39,010 bases of DNA from Acinetobacter lwoffii. Lineage in GTDB: Bacteria; Pseudomonadota; Gammaproteobacteria; Pseudomonadales; Moraxellaceae. A program made the translations under genes and the position numbers. Each line of letters begins with the position of its first letter. Position 1 is the stretch's first letter. Positions 16,273-24,135 of the stretch are shown piece by piece. Location of the stretch: positions 1 through 39,010 of the forward strand of contig NZ_DCLL01000036.1 in assembly GCF_002321025.1 (NCBI RefSeq), given 5' to 3'. The notes under the pieces were generated by a model. It was given only the letters and a program-made list of their open reading frames with translations. It had not been told where the DNA came from and did no database searches.

Positions 16273-17691
16273 ATGGGATCTATGAATCATCCATTCCCCA
16301 TGCATATCTTTCGTGCCTATGACATACGCGGTAAAGTCAGTCTATTAGGTGCCGGGATCATTGATGCAATTGCCCACGGTTTAGCCCAGCAGTATCAGGC
16401 TGCGGGACAGACACGTGTCGCCATTGGTTATGATGCACGCATCAGTAGTCCGGCTTTTGCCGACATCATTGCCCGTATTTTTAAAGACTATTCGCTGGAA
16501 GCCACTATTATAGGCTGTTGTTCCAGCCCGATGCTGTATTTCACCGCACGCCAGTTTGATGGCAATGGCATTATGGTCACCGCCAGTCATAATCCTAAAG
16601 AAGATAATGGGATTAAATGGATTATTGATGGTGAACCACCTTGTCCTGAGATGATTCAACAGGTGGCCCAACTGGCAAAGTCGCATTGTGATAGCCAGCT
16701 ACTTGGTTTAGCCGAACTGCCGCATCAGATTATTCCAGAGTTTTGCCTGCAGTATCAGCAGGGAATATTAGAAGATATTCAATTAAAGCGCTCATTTAAA
16801 GTGATTCTGGATGGTCTGCATGGCTCCGCCGGACGTTGTGCCGACTTGGTACTCAGAAAAATGGGCTGTGAAGTGACTGCTTTACGTTGTGAGGCCAATG
16901 GACATTTTCCGGATCATGCGCCGGATCCTTCGCAGGACAAACATCTTGAGACTTTACGCCAAACTGTCATGCAACAGCAGGCTGATCTCGGTATTGCCCT
17001 GGACGGTGATGGCGATCGCCTGGTTCTGGTTGATGAACAGGGTCAGATTATCACAGCCGATCAGTTATTATGTCTGTTTGCCGAAATTTGCCTAAGCGAT
17101 TCAGCACCACGCCAATTTGTTTATGATGTGAAATGTTCAACTCTGGTTCGCGATACAGTGCAACGTCTGGGCGGGGAACCGGTGATGATTCGTACCGGCA
17201 GTTCATTTCTCAGAACTTATCTGAACCAGTCTCAGCATCAGGCGATTTTTGGTGGGGAATATGCCGGACATTATGTCTTTAATGATGGTCGCGGCTGGGG
17301 CTATGATGATGGCCTCTATGCAGCGCTCAGAGTCATGGAATATCTCGACCAAACGGGGCAAACTCTCGCGCAGGCCTTGGCGGCTTATCCAAAACGACAT
17401 GGTACTGAAGATCTTTATATTTCAACGCGTCAAGTACGTCCTGTTGAGCTTTTAAACTTCGTTGAACAACAATCCGCAAGAATTAATGCGCAAATCAGTA
17501 AAATTGATGGGATACGTCTTGATTTTGAGGATGGTTTTGGCATCATTCGAGCATCCAATACAGGTGAGTATTTCACAGTGCGCTTTGATGCCAATAATGC
17601 CCAAGGTCTAAATGAAATTCGTCATCTGTTTGTAGCCATGTTGCGTGACCGTTATCCAGAGATCGCTCAAGACATTTTAGATGCTCAATAA
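16273..17691 (+). CDS. algC: Phosphomannomutase/phosphoglucomutase
   Basis: A 472-residue member of the alpha-D-phosphohexomutase family, close to Pseudomonas AlgC (463). It interconverts mannose-1/6-phosphate and glucose-1/6-phosphate for capsule, LPS and exopolysaccharide precursors. The phosphoserine loop TASHNP has Ser105. The metal loop is D244-G-D246-G-D248-R. The sugar-binding loop is GEYAGH at 328-333, and a C-terminal phosphate-binding RASNTGEY is present. ATG 16273 is used; ATG 16282, or the Met of MHIFRAYDIRG, are alternatives. ArgB begins 10 bases after the stop, so both are probably co-transcribed. Confidence 0.93.
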   Translation: MGSMNHPFPMHIFRAYDIRGKVSLLGAGIIDAIAHGLAQQYQAAGQTRVAIGYDARISSPAFADIIARIFKDYSLEATIIGCCSSPMLYFTARQFDGNGIMVTASHNPKEDNGIKWIIDGEPPCPEMIQQVAQLAKSHCDSQLLGLAELPHQIIPEFCLQYQQGILEDIQLKRSFKVILDGLHGSAGRCADLVLRKMGCEVTALRCEANGHFPDHAPDPSQDKHLETLRQTVMQQQADLGIALDGDGDRLVLVDEQGQIITADQLLCLFAEICLSDSAPRQFVYDVKCSTLVRDTVQRLGGEPVMIRTGSSFLRTYLNQSQHQAIFGGEYAGHYVFNDGRGWGYDDGLYAALRVMEYLDQTGQTLAQALAAYPKRHGTEDLYISTRQVRPVELLNFVEQQSARINAQISKIDGIRLDFEDGFGIIRASNTGEYFTVRFDANNAQGLNEIRHLFVAMLRDRYPEIAQDILDAQ

Positions 17692-17701
17692 GGAGAGGCG
17701 A

Positions 17702-18610
17702 ATGCCAAATCAACAAACAGGCATCGACAAAGCACAGATTTTGACAGAAGCTTTGCCGTATATTCAACGCTTTGCGGGTAAAACCCTGGTGGTAAAATAC
17801 GGCGGTAACGCGATGACCGATCCTGAGCTGGAAAGTTCATTTGCACGTGATATCGTATTATTAAAAACAGTCGGTATTAATCCGATCGTGGTACATGGTG
17901 GTGGCCCGCAAGTCGATTCCATGCTGAAACAGCTGGGCCGCGAATCAGACCGTATTGACGGCATGCGCGTGACTGATCCTGCGACCATGGAAGTGGTCGA
18001 GATGGTACTTGGCGGTAGCGTTAACAAATCTATCGTGAACCTGATTAACCAGCATGGTGGTCGTGCGATTGGTCTTACCGGTAAAGACGGCAACCTGATT
18101 CGTGCGCAAAAGCTGCTGATGGAAAAAGTGGCTGAAGATGGTTCAGTTGAGCAAATTGATCTGGGTCTGGTCGGTGAAGTCGTTGGCGTGAAAACCGATG
18201 TTCTGGAAATGTTTACCAATAGTGACTTTATTCCAGTCATTGCCCCGCTAGGTGTCGATGAAGAAGGCAATACCTATAATATCAATGCTGATTTGGTCGC
18301 TGGTAAAGTCGCTGAAGCCCTAGGTGCAGAAAAACTGATTCTACTCACCAATATCACCGGTGTCTTGGATGAAAATAAAAACCTGTTGACTGGTTTGACC
18401 ACTCAAGAAGTCGATCGTCTGATCGAAACTGGCGTGATTTATGGCGGCATGATTCCAAAGGTCGGTTGTGCGCTGGATGCGGTAAAAGGCGGCGTCGTAA
18501 GTGCACATATCGTGGATGGCCGTGTACCTCATGCCAGCTTACTAGAAATTTTCACCGATCATGGTGTGGGCACCCTCATTACCAATCGTGCCAATCCGCA
18601 TCGTTCATAA
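17702..18610 (+). CDS. argB: Acetylglutamate kinase
   Basis: A 302-residue amino-acid kinase that phosphorylates N-acetyl-L-glutamate in the second step of arginine synthesis. The nucleotide/phosphate motifs KYGGNAM (about residues 33-39) and VHGGGPQVD are present. The central GKDGNLIRAQK and the C-terminal GGMIPKVGCALDAVKGGV are typical. The extended N-terminal helix before the first strand (AQILTEALPYIQRFAGK) is the mark of the hexameric, arginine-inhibited type, so feedback control by arginine is inferred. The ATG at 17702 has GGAG six bases upstream; the frame extends back into algC but without such a site. It is coupled closely to algC. Confidence 0.96.
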   Translation: MPNQQTGIDKAQILTEALPYIQRFAGKTLVVKYGGNAMTDPELESSFARDIVLLKTVGINPIVVHGGGPQVDSMLKQLGRESDRIDGMRVTDPATMEVVEMVLGGSVNKSIVNLINQHGGRAIGLTGKDGNLIRAQKLLMEKVAEDGSVEQIDLGLVGEVVGVKTDVLEMFTNSDFIPVIAPLGVDEEGNTYNINADLVAGKVAEALGAEKLILLTNITGVLDENKNLLTGLTTQEVDRLIETGVIYGGMIPKVGCALDAVKGGVVSAHIVDGRVPHASLLEIFTDHGVGTLITNRANPHRS

Positions 18611-18623
18611 TCGATTTTTTGCC

Positions 18624-18652
18624 AAAAAGAGTCTCAATAGAGGCTCTTTTTT
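18624..18652 (+). terminator. Intrinsic terminator of argB
   Basis: AAAAAGAGTCTC pairs with GAGGCTCTTTTT (one G-U pair) around an AATA loop and ends in a T run. A second small hairpin, TGGGTTT/AAACCCA at 18656-18672, follows directly. Confidence 0.9.
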
Positions 18653-18697
18653 ATTTGGGTTTATCAAACCCAGATATTTGAAATGACAGGAACAGTC

Positions 18698-18763
18698 ATG
18701 CACAATAAGCTTCTAAGTAAATATAGAGCTGAAACCAGACCATGTGCCAACTGCTCGGAATGA
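18698..18763 (+). CDS. Possible 21-residue upstream ORF overlapping the yafJ start
   Basis: ATG 18698 has AGG followed by a seven-base spacer, a better ribosome binding site than yafJ itself has. The peptide begins MHNKLLSKYRAETR and ends CANCSE. It overlaps the first 22 bases of yafJ in a different frame. It may couple translation to yafJ as a leader peptide. The evidence is position and ribosome binding site only; chance is quite possible. Confidence 0.25.
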   Translation: MHNKLLSKYRAETRPCANCSE

Positions 18764-19590
18764 ATTGTGCCACCCCGACGGATATTACTTTTTCCTTCCG
18801 CGGATTTTCCCAGCGGGCGGGCATTACCTCTGATCATGGGGATGGTTTCGGGATTGCTTTCTTTGAAGATAAAGCCTGCCGTCTGTTCGTCGATAACCAG
18901 TCTGCGGTTGAATCGCCGATTGCTGAACTGGTACGTAATTATCCAATCAAATCACGTAATGTGATTGCGCATATCCGTAAAGCGACCCAAGGCAAAATTA
19001 ATCTGGAAAATTCCCATCCTTTTAGCCGTGAACTTTGGGGACGGCAGTGGATTTTTGCCCATAATGGTGATTTACATGATTATTTTCCTCAACTGTCAGG
19101 GCGCTTTACCCCAGTCGGAAATACCGACAGTGAGCGTGCCTTCTGCTATCTGCTCGATCAACTGGTGAAACGCTTTGGCTATCATGAGCCGAAACTGGAT
19201 CAGGTTTTCGATCTTCTAGCTGAAATTTCACCTGCAATCGCGGAGCATGGCACCTTTAATTTCTGCCTGTCGAATGGTCAGGCACTGTTTAGCTATGCGA
19301 TTACCAAACTCCACTGGCTGGTACGTGAATACCCGTTTAGACCGGCTCAGCTGATTGATATTGACGTCGAAGTGGACTTTAGTCAGGTCACAACCCCTGA
19401 AGATCGCGTCGCAGTGATTACCACTGAACCATTGACCCAGAATGAAGAATGGACTGCCTTCCAGCCCGGTGAAATGATCCTGTTTCAGCATGGGGCGAAA
19501 GTACGTTCTCAGTTGACGCATGTTGAACGTCTGGAACGTGAACGTCTTGATCCTTCCTTAAAACGCGTCACGCGAGCTGATCAATATTGA
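18742..19590 (+). CDS. yafJ: Class II glutamine amidotransferase-like protein (YafJ family)
   Basis: A 282-residue protein with an N-terminal nucleophile fold. Cys2, exposed after Met removal, is the expected catalytic nucleophile (MCQLLGMN). Family motifs include SDHGDGFGIAFFED, VIAHIRKATQG, NSHPFSRELWGRQWIFAHNGDL and GNTDSERAFCYLLD. These correspond to the glutaminase domain of class II amidotransferases, but no synthetase partner domain is present, so the acceptor substrate is unknown. The start is fixed by the catalytic Cys2. There is no good ribosome binding site directly upstream, and a short ORF overlaps the start. It ends at its own terminator. Confidence 0.9.
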   Translation: MCQLLGMNCATPTDITFSFRGFSQRAGITSDHGDGFGIAFFEDKACRLFVDNQSAVESPIAELVRNYPIKSRNVIAHIRKATQGKINLENSHPFSRELWGRQWIFAHNGDLHDYFPQLSGRFTPVGNTDSERAFCYLLDQLVKRFGYHEPKLDQVFDLLAEISPAIAEHGTFNFCLSNGQALFSYAITKLHWLVREYPFRPAQLIDIDVEVDFSQVTTPEDRVAVITTEPLTQNEEWTAFQPGEMILFQHGAKVRSQLTHVERLERERLDPSLKRVTRADQY

Positions 19591-19600
19591 AATGCGATTA

Positions 19601-19627
19601 AAGACGGAGTTTAAACTCCGTTTTTTT
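19601..19627 (+). terminator. Intrinsic terminator of yafJ
   Basis: ACGGAG-TTTAAA-CTCCGT is followed by a run of T residues, about 13 bases after the yafJ stop codon. Confidence 0.92.
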
Positions 19628-19746
19628 ATATTTAAAAAATAAGAGAAAATCTAAGAATAAATAAAGGTTTATTGCGGATTTTGGTTAATTAATATCTTAG
19701 CCTTTTACTCAGGATAAATTATTTTTAATTATATATAACAGAAACT

Positions 19747-19801
19747 TAAAATGAAAAAGCCGGATTTAGGCGGAAAGCCGACTAATTTGCTTCATTTTTA
19801 T
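19747..19801 (+). other. Structured leader-like segment upstream of the bacteriohemerythrin gene
   Basis: AAAATGAA and TTCATTTT flank a G+C-richer core that contains GGC-GGAAA-GCC and UUAG/CUAA complementarity. The whole could fold as a branched hairpin about 70 bases upstream of the bacteriohemerythrin start. It is not followed by a T run long enough to be a strong terminator. I do not recognise a known riboswitch. It may be a leader structure or the end of a small RNA. Confidence 0.3.
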
Positions 19802-19865
19802 TTGAATCAATACGCTATATGCTCATTTTCACGTTATAAGTCCTTAATATTTATAGGTGGTCGTA

Positions 19866-20312
19866 ATGAAAATGAAATGGGTTCCAGATTATAATACTGG
19901 TATCGATGTGATTGACGATCAGCACAAACGAATTCTCGATTATATCAACGAAATTGATGCCAATACCGAGCGTGCCCGTATTAAACAGATTCTCGACAAT
20001 ATTATTGATTATACCCAGTCGCATTTCACCTTTGAGGAATCTCTTCAGGAAGAAGCCGGCTATAAATATCGGGTGCCGCATAAACGTGTGCATGACCTGT
20101 TTATTAAAAAAATCGAGTCTTATCGTGACCGTTTTGAACTGGGACAGTCCATTGAATCAGAGCTGCACGAAGTATTATCGAAATGGCTGATTAACCATAT
20201 TCAGCACGATGACGCCGATTATGTCGGTGCCGTAAAAGAAAATATGATGGGTATCATCAAGGAAAAAGAAAAGAAAACAGGTAAAAACTGGTTCGCTCGT
20301 TTCTTCTCATAA
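19866..20312 (+). CDS. Bacteriohemerythrin (single-domain O2-binding diiron protein)
   Basis: A 148-residue four-helix hemerythrin with the full canonical ligand set: His20 in DDQH, His53 and Glu57 in HFTFE, His72 and His76 in HKRVH, and His111 with Asp116 in HIQHDD. This predicts a working diiron site that binds oxygen reversibly, used for oxygen storage, delivery or sensing in the cytoplasm. The ATG at 19866 has AGGTGG five bases upstream. The in-frame GTG at 19857 overlaps that site, and ATG 19872 is an alternative. The gene is flanked by structured sequence on both sides and looks monocistronic. The physiological role is inferred from the family. Confidence 0.92.
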   Translation: MKMKWVPDYNTGIDVIDDQHKRILDYINEIDANTERARIKQILDNIIDYTQSHFTFEESLQEEAGYKYRVPHKRVHDLFIKKIESYRDRFELGQSIESELHEVLSKWLINHIQHDDADYVGAVKENMMGIIKEKEKKTGKNWFARFFS

Positions 20313-20364
20313 TAAAAGACGTAACGAGATAACAAAAATTAAAATCTAATTATAATTTTTGCGC

Positions 20365-20401
20365 AGCAAATCACTGTCATGGTGGTTTGCTTTTTGTTTT
20401 T
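20365..20401 (+). terminator. Intrinsic terminator of the bacteriohemerythrin gene
   Basis: AGCAAATCAC (20365-20374) pairs with GTGGTTTGCT (20382-20391, one G-U) and is followed by a T-rich tail. Confidence 0.85.
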
Positions 20402-20455
20402 GATTTTCACCGCTCCACAAGGCAAAATAGCGCTAGATTTTTATAGGAATGCATC

Positions 20456-21535
20456 ATGCAGGACAATGCTATGTCAAAATGGTTATCGCCGCTGATGGCT
20501 TTCTGTTTATCGTTTATTATCATCGCGACGCTCGCACCGATAACCGGTATACAGATTGATCGTCAGCTGGATTTCTGGATGCTCTGGTTAGCCACCATGC
20601 TGATTCTGGCGCTTCCAGTCTGCTACTTGGAAATTGCTTTGGCCAAGCGCTCCAAAATAACGCCATTACAGGCGCTGTCGACGCTGACCCGTGAAGCGGA
20701 TGCGTCACAGAAATGGCGTATTGTTGGCTGGTTAAGTGTGATTTTTATTCCGTTTTTGGCCGGTGCCATGCTGAACAATGCCAGCAATGTTCTGGCGGTT
20801 GCTGCAATTGATCTTGCACCGAATCTTCTATTTATCGGATTGGCGATAGCTGCTTTAGCCTTGTCACTACTGCCACGTCAAATTTTATTAGTGGTTACAG
20901 CGATTGGTGTGCTGGCGTCTCTGGTTCTGGCCAATGTGATGGGAACTGCGCTACCTGCATGGCAAGTCACACCAGTCGAGTTCTTGGAATGGGGCAATGC
21001 CACCGTATTGGCTTTGGTCGCAAGTGGTCTGGGCATGGGCTTGTACTGGCAATCTAGCCTGAGCGCTGTACAACAACAGGATGTCGCCAGCAAGACGGTA
21101 TTGCCGATCTGGATTGCGCAGCTAGTTGCTGTCATTGCATTTACTTTCTTTGCCGTACAAGCACAAATTCCTGCATTTACTCTGGTCGCAGCAATGGTGG
21201 CAGCTGCCGCATTAATTCTGCAAATGGCACGTGAACAATTACAGCAACGCCAGCTTCATCCTGCAATTCAATGGGCAATTGTGGTGGCGGTCACGCTGAT
21301 CTGGGCTATTCCAAATCTAAGCCCAATTTTCAATGTGGTCTTGCTCGTCTGGGGCTTATTGATTTGTTTGATCTATGCATTATTTGCTGGCTGGATCATG
21401 AAGATCAGTCATTTGCGTAAATCAATGAATTTCAGCTCTGAAGCGTTTTATAACATCTGGCGTATTGCAGTGCGTGTGGTGTTGCCGGTTGGGATTATTC
21501 TGGCAATCATTGCTGTCTTAGGACAATTCGTCTGA
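20456..21535 (+). CDS. Multi-pass membrane protein, divergent neurotransmitter:sodium symporter (SNF) homologue
   Basis: 359 residues with about eleven hydrophobic helices. The second helix and the loop after it, ALPVCYLEIALAKRSK, resemble the NSS/SNF signature (PLxYLExALGxR). The end, with its short basic loop and the helix before VVLPVGIILAII, also fits NSS C termini. The sodium/substrate motif GNIWRFPY of helix 1 is not present, and the protein is much shorter than LeuT-type transporters. Transport function is therefore uncertain. The ATG at 20456 has AGGA seven bases upstream. Its stop overlaps the rnfH start (TGATG), so the two are translationally coupled. In Pseudomonas the corresponding place is held by ratA. 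Confidence 0.65.
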   Translation: MQDNAMSKWLSPLMAFCLSFIIIATLAPITGIQIDRQLDFWMLWLATMLILALPVCYLEIALAKRSKITPLQALSTLTREADASQKWRIVGWLSVIFIPFLAGAMLNNASNVLAVAAIDLAPNLLFIGLAIAALALSLLPRQILLVVTAIGVLASLVLANVMGTALPAWQVTPVEFLEWGNATVLALVASGLGMGLYWQSSLSAVQQQDVASKTVLPIWIAQLVAVIAFTFFAVQAQIPAFTLVAAMVAAAALILQMAREQLQQRQLHPAIQWAIVVAVTLIWAIPNLSPIFNVVLLVWGLLICLIYALFAGWIMKISHLRKSMNFSSEAFYNIWRIAVRVVLPVGIILAIIAVLGQFV

Positions 21536-21867
21536 TGAGTGAGGCGATGATTTGGGTGGCATATGCGACGCCAGAAAAACAATTTCATCTAGCCGTGTCA
21601 TTTCAGCCTGGCATGACGGCACTGGACGCGATTGAGCAAAGTGGAATCCGTGAGCAGGTCGACTTGCCTGAACCATTATTTTTGGGCATTTTTGGCGTGC
21701 GCTTGCAAGATCAGCAGCAGCCACTGGCAGCAGGTGATCGGGTGGAAATTTATCGGCCACTGACCATCAATCCTAAAGACATCCGACGTAAACGCGCCGA
21801 GAAAAATCCGGTGGGTCGTTATGCCAGAGGCAATCTTTTAAAAAAGCTGAAACCATCTTCCGAATAG
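21535..21867 (+). CDS. rnfH: RnfH family protein (ubiquitin-like small protein)
   Basis: A 110-residue protein of the RnfH (UPF0125, RatB) family with a predicted beta-grasp fold. Typical segments are WVAYATPEKQFHLAVSFQPGMTALDAIEQSGI, GIFGVRL and DRVEIYRPLTINPKDIRRKRAEK. The family's molecular function is not settled. It overlaps the preceding membrane protein by one base (TGATG), which suggests translational coupling. The neighbourhood rnfH-bamE-fur is the same as in Pseudomonas, where ratA precedes rnfH. Confidence 0.92.
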   Translation: MSEAMIWVAYATPEKQFHLAVSFQPGMTALDAIEQSGIREQVDLPEPLFLGIFGVRLQDQQQPLAAGDRVEIYRPLTINPKDIRRKRAEKNPVGRYARGNLLKKLKPSSE

Positions 21868-21924
21868 AAAGCGGCTTGAATGAGCAGTAGCCTCAATGAT
21901 CTGCTCAATCAATCAGCTTAATCA

Positions 21925-21954
21925 AAAAAGCCCCTGATGATTCAGGGGCTTTTT
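21925..21954. terminator. Bidirectional terminator between rnfH and bamE
   Basis: AAAAAGCCCCTGA pairs with TCAGGGGCTTTTT around a four-base loop. A and T tracts serve both converging transcripts. Confidence 0.93.
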
Positions 21955-21967
21955 CATGCGAAACCGA

Positions 21968-22366
21968 CTATAGTGGAGGAGCATTTAAAATTGCTTCTTT
22001 TGATCCTGGTAAACCGGGTTGAGATTCTGGAATCGTCTCCAGACCTTCAACACGTTCCACGATACCAGACTGGTTAAAGTAGATTTTCAAATGCTGGCCT
22101 TGAGCTGCCGGGATCTTGGCTTTTTTAGCGTAGGTTCCTGGGGTATAGTTATAGATGTAGTCCCAACGTAAAGGATTCAGTGGATCGCTTACTGTTGGAC
22201 TGCCCAGTAAGAAACGCACCTGTTGATGGCTCATTCCCACCTGAATTTTAGCGGCTTGTGCTTGGGTTAAAGGGGTTCCTTGTGGAATATCTACCTTATA
22301 AACACCTAATGTCGAACAGCCGACGAGCAATGAAGTGACGAATAACGTCAACATGATTTTTTGCAT
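21968..22366 (-). CDS. bamE: Outer membrane protein assembly factor BamE (SmpA/OmlA lipoprotein)
   Basis: A 132-residue lipoprotein with a signal peptide ending in LLVGC (Cys17). The SmpA/OmlA domain is recognisable in VDIPQGTPLTQAQAAKIQVGMSHQQVRFLLGSPTVSDPL, followed by RWDYIYNY. BamE belongs to the BAM complex that inserts outer-membrane beta-barrels. The gene is divergent from fur across 112 bases, as in Pseudomonas. It has a short C-terminal tail beyond the conserved YFNQSGIVERVEG. Confidence 0.94.
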   Translation of the reverse strand: MQKIMLTLFVTSLLVGCSTLGVYKVDIPQGTPLTQAQAAKIQVGMSHQQVRFLLGSPTVSDPLNPLRWDYIYNYTPGTYAKKAKIPAAQGQHLKIYFNQSGIVERVEGLETIPESQPGLPGSKEAILNAPPL

Positions 22367-22478
22367 TTTGCTAAACTATCCCAAATTAATTATGATGCAT
22401 TTGATCCAAGGATAGATCATACTGCATCTAAACTTTGTTGCATATTCCAACTTTGATTTTGTTGAGAGACCTTTTTAC

Positions 22479-22916
22479 ATGACTATTTCAAACCAAGATT
22501 TACGAAAAGCTGGGCTGAAAGTTACCCTTCCACGAATTAAAATATTAGAATTACTAGAAAATTCAAAACAACATCATTTAAGTGCGGAAGATATTTACAA
22601 GACTTTACTCGATCAGGGCGAAGATGTAGGTTTAGCAACTGTGTATCGTGTGTTAACGCAGTTTGAAGCAGCGGGCATCATCGAACGTCATAATTTTGAA
22701 AATAATCATTCAGTTTTTGAAATTATGCAGGAAGATCACCACGATCACCTAGTATGTTTAAATTGCAGCAAAGTTGTTGAATTTATTAATGACACGATTG
22801 AAAAAGAGCAGCATGACGTTGCTGAAAAATTTGGTTTTGAATTAACCGGTCACTCACTGAATCTGTATGGCTACTGCGATGCGCCTGCCTGTCAGGAAGT
22901 TTTCCGTAAAAAATAA
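22479..22916 (+). CDS. fur: Ferric uptake regulator Fur
   Basis: A 145-residue regulator of normal Fur length. The N-terminal winged helix includes RKAGLKVTLPRIKILELLE and the recognition region EDVGLATVYRVLTQFEAAGI. The C-terminal dimerisation and metal-binding domain has the histidine-rich EDHHDHLVCLNC and a second cysteine pair CDAPAC. With Fe2+ it represses iron-uptake genes. No clear Fur box is seen in the short fur-bamE gap, so autoregulation is not supported by sequence. Confidence 0.96.
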   Translation: MTISNQDLRKAGLKVTLPRIKILELLENSKQHHLSAEDIYKTLLDQGEDVGLATVYRVLTQFEAAGIIERHNFENNHSVFEIMQEDHHDHLVCLNCSKVVEFINDTIEKEQHDVAEKFGFELTGHSLNLYGYCDAPACQEVFRKK

Positions 22917-22935
22917 TTTGAGCGCTGGTTCAAAC

Positions 22936-22968
22936 AAAAAACAGGCTTCATGGGAAGCCTGTTTTTTT
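22936..22968. terminator. Bidirectional terminator between fur and pilU
   Basis: AAACAGGCTTC pairs with GAAGCCTGTTT around ATGG, with A and T tracts on both sides. Confidence 0.93.
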
Positions 22969-22983
22969 ATGCCTTCAAGATGA

Positions 22984-24105
22984 TCAGGACTGACCATCAA
23001 AGGTAATGTTGGAATGCGCACGTAATAAGTGACTACCACCTTCTTCTGACAGCTTGATTTGCAGACGCAGGTCGTTTGGTGAATCTGCATGTTTCAGTGC
23101 ATCTTTATAGCTGATCTGTTTGGCTTTATACAGATCATACAGCGCCTGATCGAAGGTCTGCATGCCCAGTTCACGGGAACGCTTCATCAGATCCTTGATT
23201 TCATGCACATCACCTTTACGAATCAAGTCGGCAATCAGTGGTGAGTTAATCAGAATCTCAATCGCTGCACGGCGACCATTACCATCGATGGTTGGAATCA
23301 GTTGCTGTGCCACAATGGCTTTCATGTTCAGGGACAAGTCCATGAACAGCTGATTATGTCGGTCTGCTTCGAAGAAATGGATAATCCGGTCAATCGCTTG
23401 GTTGGCGTTGTTGGCGTGCAGGGTAGCAAAGACCAGATGACCGGTTTCGGCAAAGGCAATCGCATAATCCATGGTTTCACGTGAACGGATCTCACCGATC
23501 AGAATCACGTCTGGTGCCTGACGCAGGGTATTTTTCAGGGCAATTTCAAATGAATCAGTATCGATGCCGACTTCACGCTGGGTGATAATACAGCCCTTAT
23601 GCTGGTGAATAAATTCGATCGGATCTTCAATGGTAATGATATGACCTTTGGAATTTTCATTACGATAACCGACCAAAGACGCCAGCGAGGTTGATTTACC
23701 GGTACCCGTCGCCCCGACAAAAATAATGATGCCACGTTTGGTCATCGCCAGTTCTTTTAGAATCGGCGGTAACTTGAGTTCATCCATCGTGGGAATAACA
23801 GTTTCAATCCGACGCAGCACCATCCCCGGTTGATCTCGTTGCTGAAAGGCACTGACACGGAAGCGGGCACTTTTATCCGGCGTGCTGATGGCAAAGTTAC
23901 ATTCACGACTGTCAGCAAATTCTTTACGCTGCTTTTCGGTCATGATGGAATGGAGCAGTTGTCCTACTGCCGCACCGGGTAATTTTACCGAACCAATCGG
24001 TAAAATCTGCCCATTAATCTTGATGGACGGTTCGACATCGGCAGTAATGAACAGATCCGATGCTTTTTTCTCCACCATATAATCGAGTAAGCCGTTAAAA
24101 TCCAT
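22984..24105 (-). CDS. pilU: Type IV pilus retraction ATPase PilU
   Basis: A 373-residue PilT-family hexameric ATPase, near the 382 of Pseudomonas PilU. It works with PilT in pilus retraction, twitching and DNA uptake. Walker A is GATGTGKST. The Asp box EDPIEFIHQHKGCIITQREVG, Walker B VILIGEIRS and the His box FATLHANNANQAIDRIIHFF follow. The C-terminal DALKHADSPNDLRL is PilU-like. The ATG at 24105 starts MDFNGLLDYMVEKK, as in Pseudomonas; a TTG at 24120 extends the frame but is not needed. It follows pilT by 30 bases in the same unit. The last 15 or so residues (after KLSEEGG) are a variable tail. Confidence 0.96.
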   Translation of the reverse strand: MDFNGLLDYMVEKKASDLFITADVEPSIKINGQILPIGSVKLPGAAVGQLLHSIMTEKQRKEFADSRECNFAISTPDKSARFRVSAFQQRDQPGMVLRRIETVIPTMDELKLPPILKELAMTKRGIIIFVGATGTGKSTSLASLVGYRNENSKGHIITIEDPIEFIHQHKGCIITQREVGIDTDSFEIALKNTLRQAPDVILIGEIRSRETMDYAIAFAETGHLVFATLHANNANQAIDRIIHFFEADRHNQLFMDLSLNMKAIVAQQLIPTIDGNGRRAAIEILINSPLIADLIRKGDVHEIKDLMKRSRELGMQTFDQALYDLYKAKQISYKDALKHADSPNDLRLQIKLSEEGGSHLLRAHSNITFDGQS

Positions 24106-24135
24106 GTATATAAACCCCAATACAATTCAATTTTT

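Noticed and set aside
17764..18270. A 168-codon minus-strand frame inside argB
   Set aside because: Antisense shadow of a clearly real gene with low-complexity Ser/Pro/Thr composition.
22367..22478. Fur box in the bamE-fur divergent gap
   Set aside because: No stretch close to the GATAATGATAATCATTATC pattern is present.
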